A DNA stretch of 64,000 nucleotides from an uncultured Clostridia bacterium (GTDB lineage: Bacteria; Bacillota; Clostridia; TANB77; CAG-508): NCBI GenBank assembly GCA_946529215.1, contig CAMMZC010000002.1, positions 62,001-126,000 on the forward strand, in the 5' to 3' direction. Shown one piece after another: positions 44,933 to 54,547 of this stretch. How positions within the stretch are numbered: position 1 is the first letter of the stretch; every line of letters begins with the position of its first letter. Under the pieces are notes generated by a model. It saw only the letters and a list, made by a program, of their open reading frames with translations. It was not told the origin of the DNA and searched no databases. Made by a program: the position numbers and the translations under genes.

Positions 44933-44952
44933 TATAAAGGGGAGTATAAATT

Positions 44953-45528
44953 ATGTTAGTAATATTATCTGGAGTATCAGGATCAGGAAAAGATACAATA
45001 AAAAAAGAACTAATAAAAAGAATGGAAAATGTAGAATCATTGCCTTCATACACATCAAGAGAACAAAGGCCAGGAGAAATTTCTGGACAAACCTATATTT
45101 ATGTTTCAAAAAAAGAATTTGAAGAAATGATTGAAAACGGTGAGTTTTATGAATATGATATTCACCATGACAACTATTATGGAACATCTAGAAAACTTTT
45201 AAATGAAAAGATTAATAATGGCAAGATAATTGTAAAAGATATAGATGTTAATGGAACAGAACATCTAAAAGAACTTCTTGGAAAAGACACAAAAATTGTT
45301 ACAATATTTTTAAGAGTTCCAAAAGATGAGTTAAGAAGAAGATTAGAAGAAAGAGAAGAAAAGCCAAGTCCACAAGAAGTTATTCTTAGATTAAATAGAT
45401 TTGACTATGAAGAATCTAAAATATCACTTTATGATTATGTTCTTAAAAATAACAATTTAGAAAAAACAGTACAAATAATTATGAGCATTATAAAAAATGA
45501 AGAAAGTGTAACAGATGAAGAGTTTTAA
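44953..45528 (+). CDS. gmk: Guanylate kinase
   Basis: A 191-residue enzyme converting GMP to GDP with ATP. P-loop GVSGSGKDT (residues 7-15; Asp replaces the more usual Ser/Thr in GKS/T(T)), the GMP-binding SYTSREQRPGEISGQTY, the conserved GEFYEYDIHHDNYYGT and the lid region RRRLEEREEKPS are all present. Starts 11 bases after AGGGGAG. Usual length. Confidence 0.93.
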   Translation: MLVILSGVSGSGKDTIKKELIKRMENVESLPSYTSREQRPGEISGQTYIYVSKKEFEEMIENGEFYEYDIHHDNYYGTSRKLLNEKINNGKIIVKDIDVNGTEHLKELLGKDTKIVTIFLRVPKDELRRRLEEREEKPSPQEVILRLNRFDYEESKISLYDYVLKNNNLEKTVQIIMSIIKNEESVTDEEF

Positions 45529-45613
45529 ACTAAAAAACATTAAGAAAAAAGATGTGTAATATAATTGTAATATTTGTGTAACAAAAAAATAATATAATTA
45601 TTTGCAAAAATAC

Positions 45614-45642
45614 TTGTAATTTTAAAGAATTTGTAGTATAAA
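45614..45642 (+). promoter_or_regulatory. Sigma-A-type promoter
   Basis: TTGTAA and TATAAA with a 17-base spacer upstream of the 77-residue gene. Confidence 0.6.
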
Positions 45643-45685
45643 ATAAATATAATATATATATTATAATTCAAAGGAGGAAACAATA

Positions 45686-45919
45686 ATGGCAGAAATTAAT
45701 GGAGAAAGTAAAGTCTTTACTAAAGTGGAAAGTGAAAGCCTTCCAACAAAACAAAGTGTATGGTCAAAAATAAGATCATTTTTATTCCAAGAAATAGATT
45801 GGACAAAACCAATTAAAGTTGAACTTACACCATATCAACAAAAAATTGAAGACGAAATTAATGAATTCTTACATCAGGAAATTACTTTTAAAGGATTATG
45901 GAATATGATTAAAGGTTAG
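45686..45919 (+). CDS. Small hypothetical protein (77 aa)
   Basis: A monocistronic gene with its own promoter, a perfect AAGGAGG site 8 bases upstream and a strong terminator, so it is probably well expressed. The protein is soluble and amphipathic (WSKIRSFLFQEIDWTKPIKV, ELTPYQQKIEDEINEFLHQE). No family is recognised with certainty. Similar short proteins of this style occur next to gmk in related clostridia, as far as I recall. Confidence 0.65.
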   Translation: MAEINGESKVFTKVESESLPTKQSVWSKIRSFLFQEIDWTKPIKVELTPYQQKIEDEINEFLHQEITFKGLWNMIKG

Positions 45920-45950
45920 TGAAAATGAAATATATTCTTTTTCTCAAAAA

Positions 45951-45993
45951 CTCATAATTGACTTTAAATAGGTCAGTTATGAGATTTTTTTTG
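45951..45993 (+). terminator. Rho-independent terminator
   Basis: CTCATAATTGAC / GTCAGTTATGAG (one mismatch) with an 8-base loop, then ATTTTTTTT. Confidence 0.85.
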
Positions 45994-46002
45994 TTTTAAA
46001 TC

Positions 46003-46031
46003 TTTACAATGAAAGAAAAATAGTATATAAT
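46003..46031 (+). promoter_or_regulatory. Promoter of lysS
   Basis: TTTACA and TATAAT with a 17-base spacer. The leader of about 105 bases to the start codon shows no T-box sequence. Confidence 0.6.
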
Positions 46032-46142
46032 AGTTAGAAATTGTTACTATATAAGACTTGAATAGTCAAGATTTAATATGTTCCGATTTGTAATGTGAAT
46101 ATAAAAATAGTAATAAAATCTAAAATAGAGAGGAAGATTATT

Positions 46143-47639
46143 ATGATAGAAAATAACAATCAAGAAATAGAATTAGACGAAAATCATTTAATACAAATTA
46201 GAAAGGAAAAATTAAAAGAACTACAAGAACAAGGAAAAGACCCTTATGAGATTACAAAGTTTAATAGAACAAATACTGCTGGAGAAATAAAAGCAAATTA
46301 TGAAAAATTTGAAGAAAAAGATGTAACAGTTGCAGGAAGAATTATTGCAAAAAGAATTATGGGAAAGGCATCATTTTGCACTATTCAAGATTGTGATGAA
46401 AAAATACAAAGTTATGTTAGTATAAATGATTTAGGTGAAGAAAGTTACAAAGAATTTAAAACATGGGATATTGGTGATATAATTGGAATTACAGGTTTTG
46501 TATTTAAAACAAGAACAGAAGAAATTTCTGTTCATGCAAAAGAAGTTACTTTACTTACAAAATCTTTAAGACCATTACCAGAAAAATTTCATGGTTTAAA
46601 AGACCCTGATTTAAGATATAGACAAAGATATGTAGACCTAATTGTAAATCCCGAAGTTAAGAAAACTTTTGAAATAAGAAGTAAGATTATAAGCAATATT
46701 AGAAAAATATTAGATGGAGAAGGATATTTAGAGGTAGAAACTCCAGTTTTAAACACTATTTCTGGAGGAGCTACTGCAAGACCATTTACAACACACCACA
46801 ATAGTTTAAACATAGATATGTATCTTAGAATTGCTTTAGAGCTTAACTTAAAAAGACTTATTGTTGGAGGATTTGATAAAGTTTATGAAATAGGTAGAGT
46901 ATTTAGAAATGAAGGAATGGATATAAGACATAACCCTGAATTTACTGAATTAGAACTATATGCTGCATATCAAGATTTTCACGATATGATGGATATAACA
47001 GAAAAAATCTTTTCAGAAACAGCTCAAGAGATTTTAGGAACAACAAAGGTTACATATCAAGGACAAGAAATAGATTTAGCACCTGGATGGAAAAGAATTA
47101 CTATGATAGATTCTATTAAAGAAGCATGTGGAGTTGACTTTAACGAAATAACAACAGACGAAGAAGCAGTTGCTTTAGCTAAAGAGAGAGGTATAGAAAT
47201 ACCAGACAAAACAAAAGAAACAAGAGGAGATGTTATTTCTTTATTCTTTGATGAATATGTTGAACACACACTTATTCAACCAACTTTTATATATGAATAT
47301 CCAGTTGAGATTTCTCCACTTGCTAAAAAATGTCCAAATAACAAGAAAATGACAGAAAGATTTGAAGCATTTATTTGTGGTAGAGAATATGGAAATGCAT
47401 TCTCAGAATTAAATGACCCAATAGATCAATATGAAAGATTTAAAAAACAAGTAGAAGCAAAAGAAGCTGGAGATGAAGAAGCAGCAGATATGGATGAAGA
47501 TTTTGTTCGTTCTCTTGAGATTGGACTTCCTCCAACAGGTGGACTTGGAATTGGAGTAGATAGACTTGTTATGCTTTTAACAGATTCTGATTCAATAAGA
47601 GATGTGCTATTATTCCCTACAATGAAACCTTTAAACTAA
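46143..47639 (+). CDS. lysS: Lysyl-tRNA synthetase, class II
   Basis: A 498-residue enzyme from the ATG at 46143, preceded by AGAGAGGAAG. The OB-fold anticodon-binding domain (about 50-160, [19 protein letters not shown]) precedes the class II core. Motif 1 is [19 protein letters not shown], motif 2 [20 protein letters not shown] and motif 3 [14 protein letters not shown] near the end. Normal family length. It charges tRNA-Lys. Confidence 0.96.
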   Translation: MIENNNQEIELDENHLIQIRKEKLKELQEQGKDPYEITKFNRTNTAGEIKANYEKFEEKDVTVAGRIIAKRIMGKASFCTIQDCDEKIQSYVSINDLGEESYKEFKTWDIGDIIGITGFVFKTRTEEISVHAKEVTLLTKSLRPLPEKFHGLKDPDLRYRQRYVDLIVNPEVKKTFEIRSKIISNIRKILDGEGYLEVETPVLNTISGGATARPFTTHHNSLNIDMYLRIALELNLKRLIVGGFDKVYEIGRVFRNEGMDIRHNPEFTELELYAAYQDFHDMMDITEKIFSETAQEILGTTKVTYQGQEIDLAPGWKRITMIDSIKEACGVDFNEITTDEEAVALAKERGIEIPDKTKETRGDVISLFFDEYVEHTLIQPTFIYEYPVEISPLAKKCPNNKKMTERFEAFICGREYGNAFSELNDPIDQYERFKKQVEAKEAGDEEAADMDEDFVRSLEIGLPPTGGLGIGVDRLVMLLTDSDSIRDVLLFPTMKPLN

Positions 47640-47667
47640 AAAAATAAGTGGAAGGAGGAATGTTACT

Positions 47668-48126
47668 ATGAAGTATGACTATGAAGAAGTTTTAAAAGCA
47701 ATGGATGCTGAAATAAGTCGTTTAAAAGATTTAAAAAAGACAAATCCAGAATTAGCTAAAAAAATAGCAATAGAAGATTTACAAAAAGCCGGAATTTTAG
47801 ATAAAGATGGGAATCTAGTTCCACCATATAATGGAGAAAAAGTAAATGTAGATGATTTTACAATGGGTCCAGGAGAAATAAAATATGGACATGGTGAAGA
47901 TGAATTAAAAGGTTTTTGCCGTAGAAGAGAAGATTTATTAAAGAGATTAGAAACGGCAACAATTGGCGAATTATCACTTCTTGAAAGAGCAAAAGGTGGA
48001 ATTCCAGATTATAAAAATCAAGAAGCAGAAGATTTGGAAAACTATAGAAGATTCATAAGCACAAGTTCGTATGACGATGTAAGAGACTGTGAACTAGAAC
48101 CATATGAAGGAGACAGAGAGGATTAG
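47668..48126 (+). CDS. Hypothetical protein
   Basis: A 152-residue soluble acidic protein after AAGGAGGA, 28 bases behind lysS. The N-terminal helix (DYEEVLKAMDAEISRLKDLK) is followed by KAGILDKDGNLVPPYNGEKV, a motif common at the ends of small regulatory or toxin-antitoxin-style proteins, and then a charged C-terminus. I do not recognise a family. It overlaps no other gene and is probably co-transcribed with lysS and the next gene. Confidence 0.62.
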   Translation: MKYDYEEVLKAMDAEISRLKDLKKTNPELAKKIAIEDLQKAGILDKDGNLVPPYNGEKVNVDDFTMGPGEIKYGHGEDELKGFCRRREDLLKRLETATIGELSLLERAKGGIPDYKNQEAEDLENYRRFISTSSYDDVRDCELEPYEGDRED

Positions 48127-48172
48127 AGAAATTATAAATATTAAATTTATATGCAACAAGGAAGTGATACAA

Positions 48173-48946
48173 ATGGCAGAAGTAACAAAAACATTTTATA
48201 GATATTCGACGTTTTTACAAAGAATGATGGAATTATTTGATGACGGTAGTGTAATGTATAGTGAAATTGAAAGTAGAAGAAAACACGAATATCTACCAAA
48301 CAGATATTACGATAAATTTGTAGAAGGTATGAATAAATTATTTGAAAGTGGCTGTATTGATATCTATACAGAAATATTTCATCATATTAAAGAAAAAGCA
48401 GAACAAGATTCAATATATAAAAAACTTCTTGAAGAATGTAGGATAAAAAATAATGAAATTGCTAAAAAATTCAAAGATAAAACCTATACAAGAAAGATGA
48501 CAATTAATTCAAAATTTGAAGATAGTTCTAAAAAGTATGTAAATAAAGAAATGATTCTTCTTAAAGACGGAAAAGTAAAATATATGGAAGTAAGAGAAGA
48601 TGGAGAAAACAAAGAAATACTCCCAACTGACTTTGAAAATTTTATTGCGAATATGAATGAACTTTTTGAATCAGGAAACTACGATATATATAATATAGTA
48701 TTTTTACATATACAAGAAACTGCAAAAAATGATAGTTTATATGCAAGACTATATAAACATTGCGAAAACAAAATAGATGAATTAGTAAATCGATTTGAAG
48801 AAATTCCTGAAAGCAGTGAAGCTACAAAACAGCAAACTTGGAAAGATAGTCTTAAAGTAGAAACTCAATCTTTTAAGGATAATTCTCAAAACAAAGAGCT
48901 AAAGGGACAGGTTCGTGGAAGAAAAACTAATAATGGCAGAGGATAA
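48173..48946 (+). CDS. Hypothetical protein with internal duplication
   Basis: A 257-residue protein from the ATG at 48173 (AAGGAAG upstream). Two similar halves are visible: FVEGMNKLFESGCIDIYTEI...HHIKEKAEQDSIYKKL and FIANMNELFESGNYDIYNIV...LHIQETAKNDSLYARL. Each is preceded by a strand with LF/LKDG(S/K)VMY. The C-terminal tail is basic and low-complexity (KGQVRGRKTNNGRG). No family is recognised; the repeats suggest a helical dimer or tandem binding module. Confidence 0.65.
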   Translation: MAEVTKTFYRYSTFLQRMMELFDDGSVMYSEIESRRKHEYLPNRYYDKFVEGMNKLFESGCIDIYTEIFHHIKEKAEQDSIYKKLLEECRIKNNEIAKKFKDKTYTRKMTINSKFEDSSKKYVNKEMILLKDGKVKYMEVREDGENKEILPTDFENFIANMNELFESGNYDIYNIVFLHIQETAKNDSLYARLYKHCENKIDELVNRFEEIPESSEATKQQTWKDSLKVETQSFKDNSQNKELKGQVRGRKTNNGRG

Positions 48947-48972
48947 TAGCAATAAAAAAGAATAAATGAAAA

Positions 48973-49008
48973 AAAGTTGATTATAAAAAAGATAATCAAC
49001 TTTTTTTA
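48973..49008 (+). terminator. Rho-independent terminator
   Basis: AAAGTTGATTAT / GATAATCAACTTT with a short A-rich loop followed by TTTTT. Confidence 0.85.
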
Positions 49009-49071
49009 TTTATTAAAGCGAACGTTAATATTAGAATATAAATAAAAATTAACAATAGTGTACATAAACAC

Positions 49072-49100
49072 TTGCAATAATTAGAAAAATATGATATAAT
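49072..49100 (+). promoter_or_regulatory. Sigma-A-type promoter
   Basis: TTGCAA and TATAAT with a 17-base spacer. Confidence 0.7.
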
Positions 49101-49122
49101 TCACCCATTAGAGGTAGAAATT

Positions 49123-50955
49123 ATGGAAGTTTTGATTATATTAGTAGTAATTTTAGCATTAATTTTTATGTTATGTATAATAAAAATTAATTTTTTTGAA
49201 AACAAAGTAAAAAATGAAAAAAGAATTGCAAAAAAGACTGGACTTATGAGTTTAGGTGAATTACCATATAATGACCAAAATAGAAGTTTAATGATAGAAA
49301 ATAATCCAAGAGCAAACATAATGAAATATATTAAAGACATAAGAGATATTTTAGCTCAGTCTAATAAAAAGGTAATTTCAATTATTAGTGCTAAAAGTGG
49401 TGAAGGAAAGAGCTATGTAGCTAATAATCTTGCAGTTTCACTTGCAAGACTAAATAAAAATGTATTATTAATTGACGCAAATTTAAGAAAAGATTCAGAC
49501 AAAAGTGATATTTTTTATATAGAAAAAGGAGAAGGATTAACAGACTATATAAAGAATATAGAAATAGGAAATGATCTAGAAAATTTAAAAAATGCAAAAA
49601 AATATATAAAACAAACACAAATCCCTCACCTATATGTATTACAAAATGGAACGATTACAGAAAATTGCTATGAATTATTAAAAACTCAAAATGTAAAAGA
49701 GTTGACTGCAATATTAAAAGATGTATATGACATTATTCTAATTGATGGAACCTCGTTTTTTGAAGATGAAGATGGAATGTATATTTCAAGATTAGCAGAT
49801 ACTAATGTTTTAGTTGCAGAATATTGCGTAACAACATATAAAGAACTTTTAGATATTAAAGAACAATTAGAGTACAATAATGCAAATGTTTTTGGTTTTA
49901 TACTAAATAAAACGGATTATAGAAAAGGAAAGTATTATTCTAAAAAGCAAAATTCAAAATATGGTATGTTTATTGAAAACATAGAAGAACAAAAAAAGGT
50001 AGGAGCTTTTGATGAAATAATTGATCCAATTACAAAAAAGCTTTATTCAAAAGAACCTTTAAAATTTGAAACACTTCATCAAGAACTTAAAGAAAATATA
50101 TTGACTGAAGATTTTATAAATGATGTAGAAGTAAATTTTAATATGAGAATGGATAATATACAAAAGCAAAATGAGGTAAGTATTAATGGATTATTAGAAA
50201 GTATTCAAACATTAAGAAAAGATATAACTGAAGAAAAGGAAAATAATGATATAAGAAGAAACAAAGAAAGTAAAAGTTTTGATAGATTTGCTAAAATTAT
50301 AACAGACAAATTTGAAAAAATAGAAGAACAAATTTCGCAAATAAAAAAAAAAGAGGAAATAGAAAAAGAGTATTTCGAGGAAAGAATTGATGAACAAAAA
50401 AAAGCTTTTAATAAACATTTAGAAGAAAAAGATATAAATTTTAATCAAAAGATAACAGAAGAAACAAAAATAATAAATGAACAAATGGAATCTCAAAACA
50501 ATTTTTTTAGTAAAAAATTAGAACAGCAAATGAGCAAAATAGAAAATCAAATAAATATTCAAAATAATGTATTTAATGAGCAAATAGAAGAACAAAAAAA
50601 TCAACGAAATGAACAATTAAGAGTGCAGCAACAAACAATAAAAGAATTTATAGAAAATCAAACTCAGTTTTTAAATGATATAATGGCAACACAAGTTCAA
50701 ATTTATAATGAAAGATTAGAGGATATTGAAAAACAAGTGTCTCAATTGTCTGAAAAACAGATTATAGAGAATGAAATTTCAAAAGATGATAATAAAATAA
50801 TAAATTTAGGAAAGTTTTTTAATAATAGAAGAAAAAATAATAGAATATTTTCGATTCATGAACCAATTAGTTACGAAGATTTGGAGAGACTTGCTACAGA
50901 GGTCATTTTACTAAATGAAGATGATGTAAATTATTTTAATGATTTAGCCAAATAA
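49123..50955 (+). CDS. CpsD/CapB-like P-loop ATPase with long coiled coil
   Basis: A 610-residue protein. It has an N-terminal membrane helix (2-20), then a BY-kinase/ParA-like ATPase domain: Walker A ISAKSGEGKSYVANNLA (about 88-104), Walker A' LLIDANLRKD (about 113) and Walker B IILIDGTSFF (about 205). The polysaccharide-type tyrosine cluster at the C-terminus is absent. Instead residues 345-560 form a long coiled coil (EEQISQIKKKEEIEKEYFEER, EQMESQNNFFSKKLEQQMSK), followed by an IFSIHEPISYEDLERL tail. No Wzz/CpsC gene is adjacent. It may organise or position membrane structures rather than act as a capsule kinase. Confidence 0.7.
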   Translation: MEVLIILVVILALIFMLCIIKINFFENKVKNEKRIAKKTGLMSLGELPYNDQNRSLMIENNPRANIMKYIKDIRDILAQSNKKVISIISAKSGEGKSYVANNLAVSLARLNKNVLLIDANLRKDSDKSDIFYIEKGEGLTDYIKNIEIGNDLENLKNAKKYIKQTQIPHLYVLQNGTITENCYELLKTQNVKELTAILKDVYDIILIDGTSFFEDEDGMYISRLADTNVLVAEYCVTTYKELLDIKEQLEYNNANVFGFILNKTDYRKGKYYSKKQNSKYGMFIENIEEQKKVGAFDEIIDPITKKLYSKEPLKFETLHQELKENILTEDFINDVEVNFNMRMDNIQKQNEVSINGLLESIQTLRKDITEEKENNDIRRNKESKSFDRFAKIITDKFEKIEEQISQIKKKEEIEKEYFEERIDEQKKAFNKHLEEKDINFNQKITEETKIINEQMESQNNFFSKKLEQQMSKIENQINIQNNVFNEQIEEQKNQRNEQLRVQQQTIKEFIENQTQFLNDIMATQVQIYNERLEDIEKQVSQLSEKQIIENEISKDDNKIINLGKFFNNRRKNNRIFSIHEPISYEDLERLATEVILLNEDDVNYFNDLAK

Positions 50956-50970
50956 ATGTGTATATAAGTT

Positions 50971-51005
50971 AAAAGTAGATTATTTTTAAATAGTCTACTT
51001 TTTGG
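50971..51005 (+). terminator. Rho-independent terminator
   Basis: AAAAGTAGATTA / TAGTCTACTTTT with an A/T-rich loop, then TGG. It separates the ATPase from the 856-residue gene. Confidence 0.7.
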
Positions 51006-51059
51006 TGAAAATTATAAACATTAATAAAAATTTTATTTTGTATGGAATAGGAGAAAAAA

Positions 51060-53630
51060 ATGAAATTTATTGAAAGAGTGAAAAATGAATTAGTAAAAGA
51101 AAAAGAAGATGAAATTAAAAGAATAGAAGCGAAGATTAAAGGATTAGATGATGAACTTGAATTGTTAAATAATGATGTAAATAGTGCAAGCCAAAAAGTT
51201 GAAGATGCCTCAAAAAATAGGTCTTCTTTTCAGAAAAACATATTAAGTAATCAAGAAGTTGATAAATTAGATACAATATATGATTTTATTGCAAATGTTC
51301 CTATTATAGAAAGAATTCTAGACGAATTAAAAAAAATGGAGCCAATGTTTACTGTGGAAGAAGATTATTCAGAAGGAACAGCGTATATAGAGATAATAAC
51401 TAGAAGAAATATTTTTTTAGATAAACTAAAATTGTTAAATGATAAGATTGATGAAATTAAAGATATGGACATAGATGAAAATGAACAACAAACAGACGAT
51501 TCTAGCCAAACAATAAATGATAAAAAAGAAAGGAAAAGTTTATTTTCAAAATTATTTGGAAAAAAAGAGAAAAAAGTTGAACAAGAAAAAGAAGATATAT
51601 TTAAAAAATATAGAAGAATAATTAAAGATTTTAAGGAATATTATAATTCTTTTATTGTCTTAGATGCTGACACACCAGATGTTTTAGACAAAAACAAATG
51701 TACAAAAATATATATGGATATTAATCGTTTACTTGCATTGAAAAAGAATGGTGTTGAGCTAGATGAACAAGATGAAATCTATTTAGAAATTATGCAACCT
51801 GTTGAACTTTGGGGCGAGGTTTTAAGGTATTATGATAATATAGAAAGTATAAGAAATATCATTTATTGTTTTGAAAAGAAAATAGACGAATTTGGACAGA
51901 TGTATAAAGATAATCCTGATTTATTTGAAAAAGATAAACTTAAAAAAATTCTCGAAGAAAATGGTCAGATGATTGTTGAATTAAAGGGAATGAAAAAAGC
52001 GGAAACAAGAATAGATAGCGAATTATCAAAAAGAAAGCAAAAAGCAAATACAATAAAAACGCAAATTCAAGATTATAAAACAAGAAAAAATAAACTTGCT
52101 GAAAATATAAAAAAGATAAAAGAGGCTAAATCGTTTAAAGATTTAGGGTATAAAAATAAAGAAGATGCAGCTAATAAACTTTTACTAGATACAAAAGAAT
52201 ACATTGTAATACCTATATATAGTGGTACTAAAAATATTTCAGAATTATTTAATGATGAAAAAGATTTAAATATAAGTATTGACAACACTGAATTTAGAAC
52301 TTCATATTCAAATAAAGTTGCATTTGGAAAAATTAACAGTATTCAAAATGAAGATAATATAATTGGAACACTTATGGTTCCAATAAAATATCTAGAAAGA
52401 GAAGATATTGATAGTGTTAGAACAGGAAAAATCGGATTGAGTTTTTCTGTTGTAAATCTTCCAGAATTAAGATTATTTTTAAAAAGAGATAGTGGCTTTA
52501 CATTTGAAAATGATGGTAATATTGATGTAGAAATATTTAATAAAGGCTCTATATATGAACATACAAAAAAATTTTTAGGAGAAGATTTTGTCGCAGATGA
52601 AAGCGAAATAGAAAACTATGATTTATTTAGAAACAAACCAAATATTTCTTCAAATGAAAAAAGATTAAGAAGAGAGGCTGTAAAAACAAGTATATTTGAA
52701 AATACTAATAGGGATATTTCTCAAAAAGATATAATATATGTTAATGGAAAACCTTATTTTTTAATTTTAAACAGAGAAGATGAAATAGATTTACAAAGTA
52801 TGCCTAAAAAACAAATAATTGATGAAGAAAAATTAATGGATATATCTGCAAGAATAGAAGATTACTTGTATAAAGACGGACGTAATAGTTTACCAATTGA
52901 TAGGCTTTATGGAGAGTTATTGAAAGAATATTTTCGAATTAATAAAAAAGCAAGAGCAGATTATATTAATGAACAAGATACAAGAATTAAATTTAAAGGA
53001 GAAGAGTATTCAATTAAGCCTGTACTTCCAGTAAAAATTGACGATGTAGCTAAAAGATATACAAGACCAAATGAAGATATAGCATATAAAGTAATGAAAT
53101 TAGCTAATTTGGTAAATACATTTGCTCATTTAACAGAGAATGATGATTTGCAAGAAATTCTTTTTGAACTTAAATCAGACTTGATAGAGAAGGCAATAGA
53201 TTTATCTAAAAATAATCCTAATATAAATATAAGAAGAAATTTTGATGAAAATAAAATGGCTGCATCTGTTATAATGGAGATTCCAGGATATAATATGATT
53301 GCTTTACATATAATGAATAAAAAAATGTCATTAATAAGTAAATCAAATCAATTAGATAAAAATAATTTAGACGTTGTAGGCACATCTACAATTATGTATC
53401 CAGGTGTAAATAAAAAATTACTGACAGAAATGAAAAAAATGAATAGTGAAGAAAGGATGAAATTTTTATTAAATTTAGATAATCATGTTTTTTACAAATT
53501 GATTATAAGAATGGGATATTATAATCTAAATATATCTACTAATGAAGAAAAAAAGGAATTTATTAAAAGTATTATTTCAAATGAAAAAATTGATGAATTA
53601 TTAAAACAATATAATGAAATTGAAAAATAG
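51060..53630 (+). CDS. Large hypothetical protein (856 aa)
   Basis: Starts 8 bases after AGGAG. No signal peptide or membrane helix. A coiled-coil N-terminus (1-60) is followed by helical segments up to about 380 (with a basic motif RKSLFSKLFGKKEKKVE near 165), a central beta-rich domain (about 385-480: YIVIPIYSGTKNISELFNDE onward, IGTLMVPIKYLERE) and a helical C-terminus containing PVLPVKIDDVAKRYTRPNEDIA. I recognise no family. Its own terminator follows. It lies beside the coiled-coil ATPase, so a functional link is possible but unproven. Confidence 0.65.
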   Translation: MKFIERVKNELVKEKEDEIKRIEAKIKGLDDELELLNNDVNSASQKVEDASKNRSSFQKNILSNQEVDKLDTIYDFIANVPIIERILDELKKMEPMFTVEEDYSEGTAYIEIITRRNIFLDKLKLLNDKIDEIKDMDIDENEQQTDDSSQTINDKKERKSLFSKLFGKKEKKVEQEKEDIFKKYRRIIKDFKEYYNSFIVLDADTPDVLDKNKCTKIYMDINRLLALKKNGVELDEQDEIYLEIMQPVELWGEVLRYYDNIESIRNIIYCFEKKIDEFGQMYKDNPDLFEKDKLKKILEENGQMIVELKGMKKAETRIDSELSKRKQKANTIKTQIQDYKTRKNKLAENIKKIKEAKSFKDLGYKNKEDAANKLLLDTKEYIVIPIYSGTKNISELFNDEKDLNISIDNTEFRTSYSNKVAFGKINSIQNEDNIIGTLMVPIKYLEREDIDSVRTGKIGLSFSVVNLPELRLFLKRDSGFTFENDGNIDVEIFNKGSIYEHTKKFLGEDFVADESEIENYDLFRNKPNISSNEKRLRREAVKTSIFENTNRDISQKDIIYVNGKPYFLILNREDEIDLQSMPKKQIIDEEKLMDISARIEDYLYKDGRNSLPIDRLYGELLKEYFRINKKARADYINEQDTRIKFKGEEYSIKPVLPVKIDDVAKRYTRPNEDIAYKVMKLANLVNTFAHLTENDDLQEILFELKSDLIEKAIDLSKNNPNINIRRNFDENKMAASVIMEIPGYNMIALHIMNKKMSLISKSNQLDKNNLDVVGTSTIMYPGVNKKLLTEMKKMNSEERMKFLLNLDNHVFYKLIIRMGYYNLNISTNEEKKEFIKSIISNEKIDELLKQYNEIEK

Positions 53631-53663
53631 AAGTTGGTTATTTTTAAATAATCAACTTTTTTT
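53631..53663 (+). terminator. Rho-independent terminator
   Basis: AAGTTGGTTATTT / AAATAATCAACTT with G-T pairing, then TTTTTTT. Confidence 0.8.
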
Positions 53664-53672
53664 AAAAAACCA

Positions 53673-53700
53673 TTGATAATTTCAAAAAATATGATATAAT
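53673..53700 (+). promoter_or_regulatory. Sigma-A-type promoter
   Basis: TTGATA and TATAAT with a 16-base spacer, upstream of the site-2 protease gene. Confidence 0.6.
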
Positions 53701-53755
53701 ATAGAAAAATAGGAGGACTATGTCCTTTATTTAAAAAGAACAAGAGAGGATAGTT

Positions 53756-54487
53756 ATGTATATAGATAGAAGAATGATTTATGTTGTAATGGCTATAATG
53801 TTAATTTCAGGTTTAGCAAGTTATTTTTCAGATGTAAATAATTTATTAGGGTTACTACTTTCTATTCCTGGAATATTATTAGCTATTACTTTTCACGAGT
53901 TTGCACATGCTTTTGCAGCAGATAAATTAGGAGATGATACTCCTAGAAGTCAAGGAAGACTGACTTTAAATCCATTAGCACATTTAGATCCAATTGGTAC
54001 ATTAATGTTATTATTTGCAAGAGTTGGATGGGGTAAACCTGTAGAAGTAAATCCTAGAAACTATGATAGAAGATTTTCAATGGATAAGGCTGATGCAATT
54101 GTATCTATTGCAGGACCTTTAATGAATTTCTTTTTGGCAATAGTTTTAACAATGATTTATTGTTTAATTTACAAAGTATCAGGAATAGCATTTTTGCACT
54201 CACAAATTGGAACAATTATTATGCTAATGTTAAATATAGCAATTTCTATTAATGTAGGGTTAGGTGTTTTTAACTTGATTCCATTACCACCATTAGATGG
54301 TTCTAAAGTAATTAAACCATTTTTGCCATTTAATGCGAGAGAGTGGTTTGAAGGCAATGAAAAGATTTTTGAGATGATTTTTGTTGTATTATGGATTATA
54401 GGAATTCTTGGGAGAATTATTACTCCAGTAATTTCTACTCTTACAGGTGGAATTTTAAAATTAGGATTTTCAATATTTGGATTATAG
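53756..54487 (+). CDS. Site-2 protease family (M50) membrane metalloprotease
   Basis: A 243-residue integral membrane protein with about five helices. The zinc motif HEFAHA (residues 47-52) lies in the second helix, with the typical AADKLGDDTPRSQGRLTLNPLAHLDPIGT after it. The third ligand is in NLIPLPPLDGSKV (about 180-192). This is the compact, PDZ-less subgroup of clostridia, for which substrates are mostly unknown. The start is preceded by AGAGAGGATAG. Confidence 0.9.
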   Translation: MYIDRRMIYVVMAIMLISGLASYFSDVNNLLGLLLSIPGILLAITFHEFAHAFAADKLGDDTPRSQGRLTLNPLAHLDPIGTLMLLFARVGWGKPVEVNPRNYDRRFSMDKADAIVSIAGPLMNFFLAIVLTMIYCLIYKVSGIAFLHSQIGTIIMLMLNIAISINVGLGVFNLIPLPPLDGSKVIKPFLPFNAREWFEGNEKIFEMIFVVLWIIGILGRIITPVISTLTGGILKLGFSIFGL

Positions 54488-54547
54488 ATGGTATAAAGGA
54501 AATTTTATTAATAATAGTAAAACATACAGAAATAAAGAGGTGATTAA

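Noticed and set aside
46032..46142. T-box riboswitch before lysS
   Set aside because: The leader is too short and lacks the conserved T-box sequence; no terminator/antiterminator pair was seen. The valS leader was rejected for the same reason.
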